Below, piece after piece: positions 7,566-14,229 of a stretch of 16,975 nucleotides of DNA. Below the pieces are notes generated by a model that saw only the letters and a program-made list of their open reading frames with translations, had not been told where the DNA came from and made no database searches. The stretch comes from CAXSDR01 sp964236445. Lineage in GTDB: Bacteria; Actinomycetota; Actinomycetes; Motilibacterales; Motilibacteraceae. Numbering within the stretch: position 1 is the stretch's first letter; the number at the start of each line of letters is the position of its first letter. The stretch spans positions 1 through 16,975 of the forward strand of contig CAXSDR010000084.1 in the NCBI GenBank assembly GCA_964236445.1. The letters are read 5' to 3'. A program made the position numbers and the translations under genes.

Positions 7566-8492
7566 TCATTCCCCGCACAGGCGACGTGGCTGCCCTGACC
7601 CACCGCTCCGGCGACCGCTGCCACGCGAGCGGGGCGCCGGTGGGCCGACGTCACCCGGGCCACTGCCAGTAGCGTCGTGGCCTGCCAGCCGCGCGGTAAC
7701 GAAGAGGCGATCGCCGGTGGCACGGCCGACTCCCGGACTGATGTCGATTTCACCGAAGCCGGCCGCCTGCAGGCGCGTGACCAACTCGTGGCTGCTCCAC
7801 GGCCGCATGGCGAACTCCCACACCGACCGAGCGCGGGATCCGTCGCGTCCTTGCAAGTCGTACACCTCGATGACGTGCAGCTGCTCTTCGCGCCAGGAGA
7901 CGGTACTGGTGAACGTCAATCGTCGAAGTCGGTCGACGTCGACTACGCGAGAACGGGCAACACCGTCCGCCCGACGCCGTGAGCAGTCTCGCTCGCGCAC
8001 ATCGACTACGAGCAGACCCCCGGGACGCAACGCGAGAGCGAACGAGGCAAGCACCGCGTCGCGCTCAGCGTCGGAGACCATGTCGTTGAGCACACCCCGG
8101 CACATCACCGCGTGATAAATCGGGTCGAGGGTCATCGTGCACAGATCGACCTCCAACGCCCGAGCCACCGGATTGCGCCGCACAGCGAGGGCCAGCAGCG
8201 CAGGTGACGCGTCGGCGAGGTCGACGTGATACCCCTTCGCTGCCAGCGCCGCAGCATGTCGACCCGTGCCGCACCCAGCGTCGAGTACCGCGCCAGCGGG
8301 CCGGCCCGCGTCAGCGAGACCTGCAACGACAGCTTCAACCCACGGTTCGACCGGATCAGTGATCAGCAGGTCATACGCATCGGCGTACGCGGCGTAGAAG
8401 GGTCGACCACGGCTCACGCCGGCCGAGTGGGACACCGCATCGCCCGCTCCCGCGAACTCAGACGGATGCCGCTTGCTCGCCTCTCCTGGCAT
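7566..8492 (-). CDS. Class I SAM-dependent methyltransferase
   Basis: A 308-residue protein from ATG 8492, preceded by AAGG 8 nt and GGAG 2 nt upstream; ATG 8528 is an alternative without a comparable site. A Rossmann-type SAM domain is evident: motif I VLDAGCGTGRHAA at residues 69-81, an acidic strand-2 end near HVDLADAS, and the motif IV-like segment VMCRGVLNDM with the post-motif RPGGLLVVDVRE. The C-terminal half (VIEVYDLQGRDGS, HELVTRLQAAGF) matches ubiE-like small-molecule methyltransferases with a strand-6/7 tail. The last 40 residues are low-complexity Gly/Pro/Arg/Ser sequence and may be a read-on after an eroded stop. Substrate unknown. Its start region runs into the eroded 3' end of the serine hydrolase pseudogene. 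Confidence 0.85.
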   Translation of the reverse strand: MPGEASKRHPSEFAGAGDAVSHSAGVSRGRPFYAAYADAYDLLITDPVEPWVEAVVAGLADAGRPAGAVLDAGCGTGRHAAALAAKGYHVDLADASPALLALAVRRNPVARALEVDLCTMTLDPIYHAVMCRGVLNDMVSDAERDAVLASFALALRPGGLLVVDVRERDCSRRRADGVARSRVVDVDRLRRLTFTSTVSWREEQLHVIEVYDLQGRDGSRARSVWEFAMRPWSSHELVTRLQAAGFGEIDISPGVGRATGDRLFVTARLAGHDATGSGPGDVGPPAPRSRGSGRRSGGSGQPRRLCGE

Positions 8493-8565
8493 GACTCCAA
8501 CCTTCCCAACGATCGGAGTCCCGGACATGCCGTGATCTTCCAGCGCGGATACACGGCCAGTGACT

Positions 8566-9290
8566 GCAGGGGCCGGTCCTGCACGGCGCCGACCGTCGCC
8601 CCGTGCGGGCCATCGCCCGCTGTCACGGCGACAACCAAGTCGTGCTCGGGAAAGACCATGCACAGCTGTCCAAAGGCGCCATCGCCGCGGTAACCATCGC
8701 GTGACATCCAGAACTGGTACCCGTACCCGACGTTCGAGTCGACGTCCAGTGAGCTGTCCGCCGCTTGCAGGGTCTCGATGTGACGGCCGGTCGCCAGCCG
8801 CACCCAGTCGCCGGAGATGAGCTGCCGATCTTTCCAGGCACCTTCACGCAGCAGCAGTTCGCCGAAGGCGGCGATGGCTTCGGTCGTCAGGTGCAGGCCA
8901 TGGAAATCCGAAAGCGGCACCGCTTGCTACCCGGTCCCATTCGGCGTGGTCGATGCCCATCGGGTGAAACAAGCGTTCATCGAGTAGTTCCGGAAAACCT
9001 CGGCCTGTGACGCGCTCCACCATCCGGGCCAGCACGTAGGTGGTCGCGTTGTCATAGACGTGCAGTGTTCCCTCGGTCTCGGTGAACGGCACGCGCAGGA
9101 ATCCCTTGGTCAGGTCGCCTGGTTCGAGCTGCCAGGCGGCGTCGAGGCTGTCCGTCGCGTGACCGGCGGTCATGGACAGCAGGTGGTGGCCGGTGATGCG
9201 GCGTCCCTGCTTTGAGACGTCGCCTGGGAGCAGATTCTTGCGGCTGGCAGGCCGGTCCAGGGATGACAGGGATGAGACGGACCACGCCAA
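8566..9290 (-). pseudogene. Serine hydrolase (beta-lactamase family, COG1680-like), frameshifted and N-terminally truncated
   Basis: Two frames on the minus strand together give one serine-hydrolase protein. The first (9290 to about 8906) reads GRRITGHHLLSMTAGH, then YDNATTYVLARMVERVTGRG and DERLFHPMGIDHAEWD. The second (about 8906 to 8566) reads FHGLHLTTEAIAAFGELLL, then GYGYQFWMSRDGYRGDGAFG and VFPEHDLVVAVTAG. Dropping one base from the AAA at 8904-8906 (plus strand) joins them as GFHGLHLTTE, the usual family sequence. Tyr of YDNATTY is the expected catalytic YxN motif. The catalytic SxxK serine region is missing: an in-frame TAA lies at 9302-9300 and nothing recognisable precedes it. The usual last 20-30 residues after AVTAG are also eroded. 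So even a sequencing error at the frameshift would not restore the whole enzyme. Confidence 0.85.
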
Positions 9291-9410
9291 GCGCGACGGT
9301 TAACCGGGCCCGCACGAGTGTCCCACTGAGGGATCCTGCAAGGCGAACGGGCCGTCGAAGCCGCTGATGGCGAACGACCTTCGGAATGACCGGACGGATT
9401 CGTTGCCACC

Positions 9411-9545
9411 TCACAACCCGACACACAACTCCGGATCGACTGCCTTGTGATGGGCACCCCGCTGTTCGGCATGAATGCTGTGCAGCACATCGGCGGCTGT
9501 GTCCTCGATGAGGGATGGGATCCACAAGGGCGACGGAATGATCAT
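9411..9545 (-). CDS. Small hypothetical open frame, possibly a gene remnant
   Basis: Forty-four residues from ATG 9545 to TGA 9411. It contains an amphipathic stretch LIEDTAADVLHSIHAEQR and then GAHHKAVDPELC. The composition looks protein-like, but I recognise no family, and the only upstream ribosome-site-like sequence is a lone AGG. It may be a fragment of a longer gene whose frame was cut at the TGA, since the same frame stays open for about 36 further codons. Treat as tentative. Confidence 0.2.
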   Translation of the reverse strand: MIIPSPLWIPSLIEDTAADVLHSIHAEQRGAHHKAVDPELCVGL

Positions 9546-9633
9546 GGAGACGAGCCTATTTGTGCACTGAGATGTCTATCGATGGAAACGCTCAGTCGTC
9601 CGCATGCCGTCGGCTTACGGGGTGTGCCGCCCG

Positions 9634-9655
9634 ATCGCCGACGGCGATGTAGCCT
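9634..9655 (+). promoter_or_regulatory. Probable leaderless promoter with overlapping dyad for the HAD gene
   Basis: TAGCCT at 9650-9655 fits a TAnnnT -10 element and ends 6 nt before the GTG start at 9662, the spacing expected for a leaderless transcript. No ribosome binding site precedes the GTG. A perfect dyad ATCGCCGACGGCGAT (9634-9648) lies immediately upstream of the -10 box, where a repressor or activator could bind. No good -35 box is visible. Confidence 0.4.
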
Positions 9656-9661
9656 CGGTCG

Positions 9662-10282
9662 GTGCGTGTTGCTCTCTTCGATGTCGACGGTGTGCTACTT
9701 GACTCGTACGCGGGCTATCGAGAGGTCTGGGCGCGATGGTGTTCATTGCGCGAAGTGGACCTTGAACTGGCCTGGGCGGCCACGCACGGGAGGCGACCGA
9801 TAGAGACGGTGGCAGAAGTGGCGCCTCATCTGACGCCGCTCGATGAGTACGTGGTGTTGCAGCAGTTCTCGGCGGAGGCCGGCGACCGCTTCCCCGCATT
9901 TGAGGGCGCGGCCGCGTTAGTCAGCACTTTGCCCAGCGATGCATGGGCAGTCGTGACGAGCGGGCAGCGGGCCACTGTGTTGACGCGCTTTGCGAATTCC
10001 GGCATACCGGCGCCGATGGTCCTCGTGGATGGCGACGACGTTGCGGGCGGAAAGCCGTCGCCGGAGGGCTACAAGCTGGCCGCCGAGCTGCTGGGAGCGG
10101 CCCCCTCTGACTGCCTCGTCCTCGAGGACACACCTGCAGGTGTCCGTGCCGGTAGGTCGGCAGGAATGACGGTGCTTGCCGTCTGCAGCACCCACTCCTG
10201 GGACGCCTTGACTGAGGCCGACGTCGTGGTTTCGTCGCTGACCGAGGCCGTCCCGCACGTGCAGCGGTGGCTCGACGGCTGA
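9662..10282 (+). CDS. HAD-superfamily hydrolase (subfamily IA, phosphatase-like)
   Basis: A 206-residue cytoplasmic hydrolase of the haloacid-dehalogenase superfamily, probably a small-molecule phosphatase such as a sugar-phosphate or phosphoglycolate-type enzyme. Motif I is LFDVDGVLLDS, with the nucleophile Asp 7 and acid/base Asp 9. Motif II is VVTSGQ (Ser near 99), motif III is the Lys in GGKPSPEGY, and motif IV is VLEDTPAGVRAG, all in order and intact. The helical cap between motifs I and II marks subfamily IA. The GTG start at 9662 is chosen because MRVALFDVDGV is the normal N-terminus. Unlike its neighbours it is on the plus strand and isolated, with its own promoter and a hairpin at its stop. 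Substrate cannot be inferred. Confidence 0.9.
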   Translation: MRVALFDVDGVLLDSYAGYREVWARWCSLREVDLELAWAATHGRRPIETVAEVAPHLTPLDEYVVLQQFSAEAGDRFPAFEGAAALVSTLPSDAWAVVTSGQRATVLTRFANSGIPAPMVLVDGDDVAGGKPSPEGYKLAAELLGAAPSDCLVLEDTPAGVRAGRSAGMTVLAVCSTHSWDALTEADVVVSSLTEAVPHVQRWLDG

Positions 10283-10294
10283 GTGCCGTCGAGC
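10270..10294 (+). terminator. 10-bp perfect hairpin across the HAD stop codon
   Basis: GCTCGACGGC (10270-10279) and GCCGTCGAGC (10285-10294) are exact inverted copies with a 5-nt loop that contains the TGA. This is a stable GC-rich stem but has no following T-run, as is common for actinobacterial terminators. A weaker stem TCGGCG/CGCCGA (10309-10325) follows and could serve the opposite strand. Confidence 0.5.
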
Positions 10295-10316
10295 ATCCCG
10301 TGAGGCGATCGGCGGC

Positions 10317-10660
10317 TCACGCCGAGACTGAGTCCACGGTCGTGGTGGATGAAGGCGTCACCACATGATCCGGTAGGGGCAGGTTATGTTCCGAGGAACT
10401 ACCGGCGTACCAGAGGAACAGGCCGTTCTTGTCGCAGGTGCGGGTGGTGACGTTGGACTTGGCGTCGGTGACGGAGCTGACCGGCCCGATCGCGTCGTAC
10501 GCCGTCTGCGTCACGTGCGTGAGCGGGCTGGTCGTCGAGGCCGGGACGTTGCCGCGCGGCTCAGTGCTCGTGGTCCGGTTGCCGTCGTCGTCGTAGCCCC
10601 AGATGGTGATCCCGCCGTCCGGGGCGGTTGGGAGGTCTTGTTCCCGTCCGCATCATGGCC
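10317..10660 (-). pseudogene. YD-repeat (RHS-type) protein remnant
   Basis: On the minus strand HDADGNKTSQ (10657 to about 10628), then after a frame change GGITIWGYDDDGNRTTSTEPRG, then TQTAYDAIGPVSSVTDAKSN and TTRTCDKNG, match successive YD repeats such as YDADGNKTS and YDALGRVTSVTDAKGN. Adding one base near 10628-10632 joins the two frames. Several consensus positions are altered (HD for YD, CD for YD, IGP for LGR), a sign of drift. After GLFLWYAG the similarity is lost; the frame ends with TGA at 10317. RHS proteins are long secreted or surface toxins and wall proteins, so this is only a short decayed piece of about 110 residues. I cannot tell which kind of RHS protein it came from. Confidence 0.7.
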
Positions 10661-10910
10661 GAGGACGTGGACACGCCGGGGCGGTTCAGGCCGACCTCGC
10701 GGATGGACGCGGGGACCTCCAGGAGCTGAGCGAGCTGTTGGACGAGGGCGGCGTGCGGGCGGGGACCTTGCTGACCAGACGCGCACCAGCCCAGTGGCGA
10801 CCTGTTGGAGTTGCAGTCCCTGTCCGATGCCGGGTCCCAGGACACGGGTCGTGTGCTCGACCGGCTGCTGAGCAGTCCGGGGAAGGGTTGACGTCGTCGA
10901 CGTCCTGGGT
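10661..10910. other. Stretch between the YD remnant and the MerR gene, no gene identified
   Basis: About 250 bp with no convincing coding frame. One minus-strand frame reads LVQQLAQLLEVPASIREVGL, which looks protein-like but matches no family I can name safely. It probably belongs to the same decayed locus as the YD remnant. Confidence 0.3.
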
Positions 10911-11711
10911 CTACGCGTCGCGGGCGGCCGTCCCCTCGACACGCCTGATGTTGGTCCAGCCAGTGAAGCCGCGCTCCTCCAGCAGCTCCAGAAGGCGCGG
11001 GGCGCAGGGGAAGTGCTCCACGAACGCCGCGTCCAGCAGCGCGACCAGGTCGTCGCTGACCTGCTGCTCCGGCGCCGACTCGACGTCGCCGACCTCGGCG
11101 ACCTCGGCGACCACGGCGTCGAGGAAGGCGACGACGCGGTCCGCAAGAACCGGGAGGCGCTCGTCGTCGGCCGCGCAGTCGACGAGGTCCCCGACGTCGA
11201 GGTAGAGCCGCCGCAGTGTCTCGTGCTCGATCTGGCCGCGCTTGAGCGCCATGAAGCCCCGCACCTGATCCGGCATCTGCGCGGCGAGCAGGATCCAGCT
11301 GTCGCGCTCGATCTCAATGACCCGCTCGGGGAACCCGAGCTCGCGCATCCGGTCGAGGTAGGCGACAACCTCTGCTGGCAGGGCGAGGCTGTCGCCAGCC
11401 GCGAGCTGCGCGATGCGTTCCCGGTGGCGCTGGCGTTCGCGGATCTCGGAGCGCAGCTGGCGGTCGACGACCTGCAGGGCCGCCGCGAACTGTTCGGCGT
11501 CGGCGGTGAGCAGGTCGTGCACCCCTGCGAGCGGGACGCCTGCGCTGGCCAGAGTGCGGATCTTGATGAGCGCGACGACGTCCGCGGCGTCGTAGCGCCG
11601 GTAGCCGGAGTGGTCACGATCGGGCTCGGGCAGCAGGCCTCGGGCGTGGTAGTGGCGGATGGCGCGGACTGTCACGCCGGCGTAGGACGCCAGTTGGCTG
11701 ATGGTCAGCAC
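10911..11711 (-). CDS. MerR family transcriptional regulator
   Basis: A 266-residue DNA-binding regulator from GTG 11711, with AGGAG 8 nt upstream. The N-terminal winged helix-turn-helix is clear: LTISQLASYAGVTVRAIRHYHARGLLP (residues 2-28), then SGYRRYDAADVVALIKIRTLASAGVPL, as in MerR proteins. The coiled-coil dimer helix follows near residues 75-105 (RQLRSEIRERQRHRERIAQL). The long C-terminal part (LPAEVVAYLDRMRELGFPERVIEIERDSWILLA) is the helical effector domain seen in actinobacterial MerR proteins of about this length; no metal-binding cysteines are present, so metal sensing is unlikely. It lies 30 nt after the permease stop and is probably the last gene of the exporter operon, regulating it through the dyad at 13298-13316. 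The ligand is unknown. Confidence 0.92.
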   Translation of the reverse strand: MLTISQLASYAGVTVRAIRHYHARGLLPEPDRDHSGYRRYDAADVVALIKIRTLASAGVPLAGVHDLLTADAEQFAAALQVVDRQLRSEIRERQRHRERIAQLAAGDSLALPAEVVAYLDRMRELGFPERVIEIERDSWILLAAQMPDQVRGFMALKRGQIEHETLRRLYLDVGDLVDCAADDERLPVLADRVVAFLDAVVAEVAEVGDVESAPEQQVSDDLVALLDAAFVEHFPCAPRLLELLEERGFTGWTNIRRVEGTAARDA

Positions 11712-11741
11712 AGGGCATGCTCCTGGTCCTCGGGTGACTGC

Positions 11742-12503
11742 TCAGGCGATCTTGCGGCGGTAGGTGCGCATCGCCAGCGCGTAGGCGACCAGCAGCAGAC
11801 CGACACACCAGGCGAGTGCGGTCCAGAGCTCGTTCCCGACGGGCTGTTCGGCGTAGAGGTCTCGGAGCGTGTCGACGATCGAGGTCACGGGCTGGTGTTC
11901 GGCGAACCAGCGCACCGGGCCTGGCATGCCGGAGGTGGGCACGAACGCTGAGCTGATGAACGGCAGGAAGACCAGAGGGTAGGAGAAGCCGCCCACCCCG
12001 TCGACCGACGTTGCGGTCAGTCCGGCGATGACGGCCAGCCAGGTCAGCGCAAGCGTAAACAGCACCAAGATCCCGAGGACCGCGAGCCAGGCGAGCACTC
12101 CGGCCCCCGAGCGGAAGCCCATCACCAAGGCCACCAGAAGGACAAGCACGAGCGAGATCAAGTTCGCCACGACCGAGGTCAGGACGTGCCCCCACAGCAC
12201 CGCCGACCGGGCGATCGGCATCGACTGGAAGCGTTCGAAGATGCCGCTCGAGACGTCGGTGAACAGCCGGAAGGCGGTGTAGGAGATGCCGGACGCGATG
12301 GTGATCAACAAGATTCCGGGGAGGAGGTAGTCGATGTACTTGCCGCTCCCGACCTCGATCGCGCCACCGAGGACGTAGACGAACAGCAGAAGCATGGCGA
12401 TCGGAGTGACGGCGGTGGTGATGATCGTGTCCGGGCTGCGCAGCACGTGCCGGAGGGACCTCTTCAGCAGCACCGTCGTGTCGCGGCGGGCGGAGGTGCT
12501 CAT
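11742..12503 (-). CDS. ABC-2 type transporter permease (DrrB-like)
   Basis: Membrane subunit of an ABC exporter, 253 residues from ATG 12503. The start overlaps the ATPase stop as ATGA and has AGGAG 8 nt upstream. About six hydrophobic segments are visible, including ITTAVTPIAMLLLFVYVLGG, LISLVLVLLVALVMGF, WLAVLGILVLFTLALTWLAV and a C-terminal LWTALAWCVGLLLVAYALAM. The segment YIDYLLPGILLITIASG and the later FLPFISSAFVPTSGMPGPVRWFAEHQPVT are typical of the DrrB/ABC-2 group that exports antibiotics such as daunorubicin. It works as a dimer with the ATPase encoded just upstream. The transported compound cannot be told. Confidence 0.93.
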   Translation of the reverse strand: MSTSARRDTTVLLKRSLRHVLRSPDTIITTAVTPIAMLLLFVYVLGGAIEVGSGKYIDYLLPGILLITIASGISYTAFRLFTDVSSGIFERFQSMPIARSAVLWGHVLTSVVANLISLVLVLLVALVMGFRSGAGVLAWLAVLGILVLFTLALTWLAVIAGLTATSVDGVGGFSYPLVFLPFISSAFVPTSGMPGPVRWFAEHQPVTSIVDTLRDLYAEQPVGNELWTALAWCVGLLLVAYALAMRTYRRKIA

Positions 12504-13282
12504 CGTGGGAGCTCCTGCTCGGTGCGCCGGTCGTGGCCGATGATCGCGAGGAAGACGTCCTCGAGGGTCGGCTGCTTCTCGACGTACTCGACCGTGGCGG
12601 CCGGGAGCAGTTTTCTGAGCTCGGCGAGGGTTCCGTTGGCAATGATCCGGCCTTCGTGCAGGATCGCGATACGGTCGGCCAGATGCTCGGCCTCGTCGAG
12701 GTACTGCGTGGTGAGCAGCACCGTGGTGCCCTGCCCGGTGAGCTGTCGTACCGTCTTCCACACCTCCAGGCGCGACTGCGGGTCCAGGCCCGTCGTTGGC
12801 TCGTCGAGGAACAGCACGGGAGGGTCGCCGATCAAGCTCATGGCGATGTCGAGCCGACGGCGCATCCCCCCGGAGTAGGTCGCGACCCGTCGGCCCGCCG
12901 ACTCGGTCAGGTCGAACTGAGCGAGCAGCCTGCCTGCGATCCGACCCGGGTCGTCGACGCCTCGCAGCTCGGCGATGAGCACGAGGTTCTCCCGCCCGGT
13001 GAGGATCTCGTCGACCGCAGCGAACTGGCCGGTCAGGCTGATCGAGTCGCGGACCTTGGCGGGGTCGACAGCGACGTCATGCCCGTTCACGGTTGCTGTT
13101 CCGCCGTCAGCCTTGAGCAGCGTGGACAGGATCTTCACTGCGGTGGTCTTGCCGGCCCCATTGGAGCCCAGCAAGGCGAAGACGGTGCCCGCGGCCACGG
13201 TGAGATCCAGGCCGGTGAGGACCGGGCGGTCGCCGTAGGACTTGGTGAGTCCCGCGACTTCGATGGCTGGCGCTGTAGTCAT
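12500..13282 (-). CDS. ABC transporter ATP-binding protein (DrrA-like)
   Basis: ATPase subunit of the exporter, 260 residues from ATG 13282, with GGAGG 8 nt upstream. Motifs in order: Walker A GSNGAGKT (39-46), Q-loop LTGQFAAVDE (83-92), signature YSGGM (136-140), Walker B VLFLDEPT (156-163), D-loop GLDPQSR, and the switch position TTQYLDEAE (191-199), where Gln replaces the usual His, as is common in DrrA-type proteins. The C-terminal VEYVEKQPTLEDVFLAIIGHD is the usual end of this subfamily, though shorter than the roughly 310-330 residues of daunorubicin DrrA. It is the first gene of the ATPase-permease-MerR operon, and a dyad lies 16 nt before its ATG. It probably pumps out a hydrophobic drug or toxic metabolite. 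Confidence 0.95.
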   Translation of the reverse strand: MTTAPAIEVAGLTKSYGDRPVLTGLDLTVAAGTVFALLGSNGAGKTTAVKILSTLLKADGGTATVNGHDVAVDPAKVRDSISLTGQFAAVDEILTGRENLVLIAELRGVDDPGRIAGRLLAQFDLTESAGRRVATYSGGMRRRLDIAMSLIGDPPVLFLDEPTTGLDPQSRLEVWKTVRQLTGQGTTVLLTTQYLDEAEHLADRIAILHEGRIIANGTLAELRKLLPAATVEYVEKQPTLEDVFLAIIGHDRRTEQELPR

Positions 13283-13596
13283 GGGGTGAGCCTCCAGCCT
13301 TGACCCAGCGTCAAGGTCAAGCCCAGTTCCGCAAGGAAACTGCGCAGTGCTGACGTTGATTGCCCGCCGTTCCCTGGCGGCACGCCCAGCCACGCCGCCA
13401 GGCTGCGGCTGCCCGACAGGCGGACGACCGCTACCTCCTCTAGCGCAGACGCACAACTGATCCTGACTGCGAGAAGCCCTACTTCGAGACGAGACCGGCG
13501 GCGTACGTGGTCAACAGCTTCGTCGCAGCGCACGAGGCGGAACTGCGCCCCTGGATCGGCGAACCAACAGCCACGCTTCGTCAACTCGCCGCGCCG
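13283..13596. other. Region upstream of the exporter operon
   Basis: About 310 bp between the PaiB-like stop and the ATPase start. Its right-hand and middle parts show no gene I can support; a minus-strand frame (13584-13279, TTG start, no ribosome site) contains the protein-like stretch CWFADPGAQFRLVRCDEAVD but matches nothing I know. The part nearest the ATPase carries the MerR-type dyad and ribosome site described separately. Confidence 0.45.
13298..13316 (-). promoter_or_regulatory. Perfect 19-bp dyad, probable MerR-family operator
   Basis: On the minus strand CCTTGACGCTGGGTCAAGG is a perfect inverted repeat, 7-bp arms CCTTGAC/GTCAAGG with a 5-bp centre, and it is preceded by a further TTGACC. 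This is the common shape of MerR-family operators in actinobacteria (TTGACCTTGAC...GTCAAGG). It lies between about 13317 and the GGAGG ribosome site of the ATPase gene, 16 nt before its ATG. The regulator is encoded in the same operon, so autoregulation is the simple inference. I see no -10 box at the standard 19-bp spacing, so binding might instead block transcription or overlap an upstream promoter. Confidence 0.65.
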
Positions 13597-14229
13597 TCAA
13601 CGCCCCGCAGTGCGACGGGCTGACTCGACCGCCTCCGCCATGGCGCTGTCGCCGGCGGCGCGACTGCCCGCAACGACGCCGTCGATGTCCGCCGCCGGCC
13701 TGTTCTGGCTCAATTTGGCCTTCGCCTCGAGGCGCGTTATGCGCAGTTCGATGCCGACCACCGCGCGGAGCTGCCCTTCGACGTACTCCGCGGGCGCGTC
13801 GGTGACCTGCCACGCCCGCTCCCGGGGTGCCTCGTGCTTGCGGGTCAGGCGGTCGACCAGATCGCCGACCCACTGCGGGTCGTCGTGGACGACGAGGTCG
13901 CCGTAGACGTGGGCGGTCACGTAGTTCCAGGTCGGCACCACACGTCCGTGCTCGGCCTTCGAGGGATACCACTGCGGAGTCACGTACGCATCCGGACCGC
14001 GCAGGATGACCATGGCCTCCCCCACGGGAGCCTGGCGCCACTGCGGATTGATGCGCGCCAGGTGTCCCAGCAGTGCTCCGTGCGGGCCCAGCGTCGAGTC
14101 ATGCACAAAGGGAAGGAACGTCGCCTGCAGACCCTGGGCGGTCGCTGTCACCAAGTCGCCCGCGCCGCGCCCGTCCAGCACGCTCCGAATCTCGTCCGCC
14201 GTCATCGCGAAGCTCTCCGGTACATACAC
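13597..14229 (-). CDS. FMN-binding protein, PaiB family
   Basis: A 210-residue protein of the family known as FMN-binding negative transcriptional regulator / PaiB. The N-terminus MYVPESF and the motif PTWNYVTAHVYG (99-110) are hallmarks, with the conserved GHLARINPQWR (55-65) and DAYVTPQWYPSK (80-91). Members have a split-barrel flavin-binding fold; in Bacillus subtilis PaiB was linked to control of sporulation and protease genes, but no such role can be assumed here. The start is GTG 14229 with GGGAGG 4 nt upstream; an out-of-frame ATG overlaps it by two bases. The last 25 residues (VVAGSRAAGDSAMAEAVESA) are the usual variable tail. It is divergent from the DUF2079 gene. Confidence 0.93.
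   Translation of the reverse strand: MYVPESFAMTADEIRSVLDGRGAGDLVTATAQGLQATFLPFVHDSTLGPHGALLGHLARINPQWRQAPVGEAMVILRGPDAYVTPQWYPSKAEHGRVVPTWNYVTAHVYGDLVVHDDPQWVGDLVDRLTRKHEAPRERAWQVTDAPAEYVEGQLRAVVGIELRITRLEAKAKLSQNRPAADIDGVVAGSRAAGDSAMAEAVESARRTAGR

Larger units (their letters stand above)
9291..9661. other. Degenerate intergenic stretch with one 44-codon open frame
   Basis: This 370-bp stretch should hold the N-terminal part of the serine hydrolase, but no SxxK motif or other recognisable sequence appears in any minus-strand frame. It contains a 44-residue minus-strand frame from ATG 9545 to TGA 9411 (MIIPSPLWIPSLIEDT at the start) which I do not recognise. After its stop the same frame runs on to a TAA near 9300. 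Around 9540-9600 the sequence is less GC-rich than its surroundings. The right edge holds the promoter region of the HAD gene. Confidence 0.4.

Noticed and set aside
10661..10860. Possible iron-containing alcohol dehydrogenase fragment (LLEVPASIREVGL)
   Set aside because: A loose likeness over some 20 residues without neighbouring motifs; not enough to name a family.
10511..11617. Minus-strand 368-codon Ser/Arg/Thr-rich frame
   Set aside because: It is a shadow of the MerR gene; only its last part (HDADGNKTSQ) is real and was assigned to the YD-repeat remnant.
13279..13584. 101-codon minus-strand frame before the exporter operon
   Set aside because: TTG start, no ribosome site, runs over the operator and into the ATPase start, no recognisable family.
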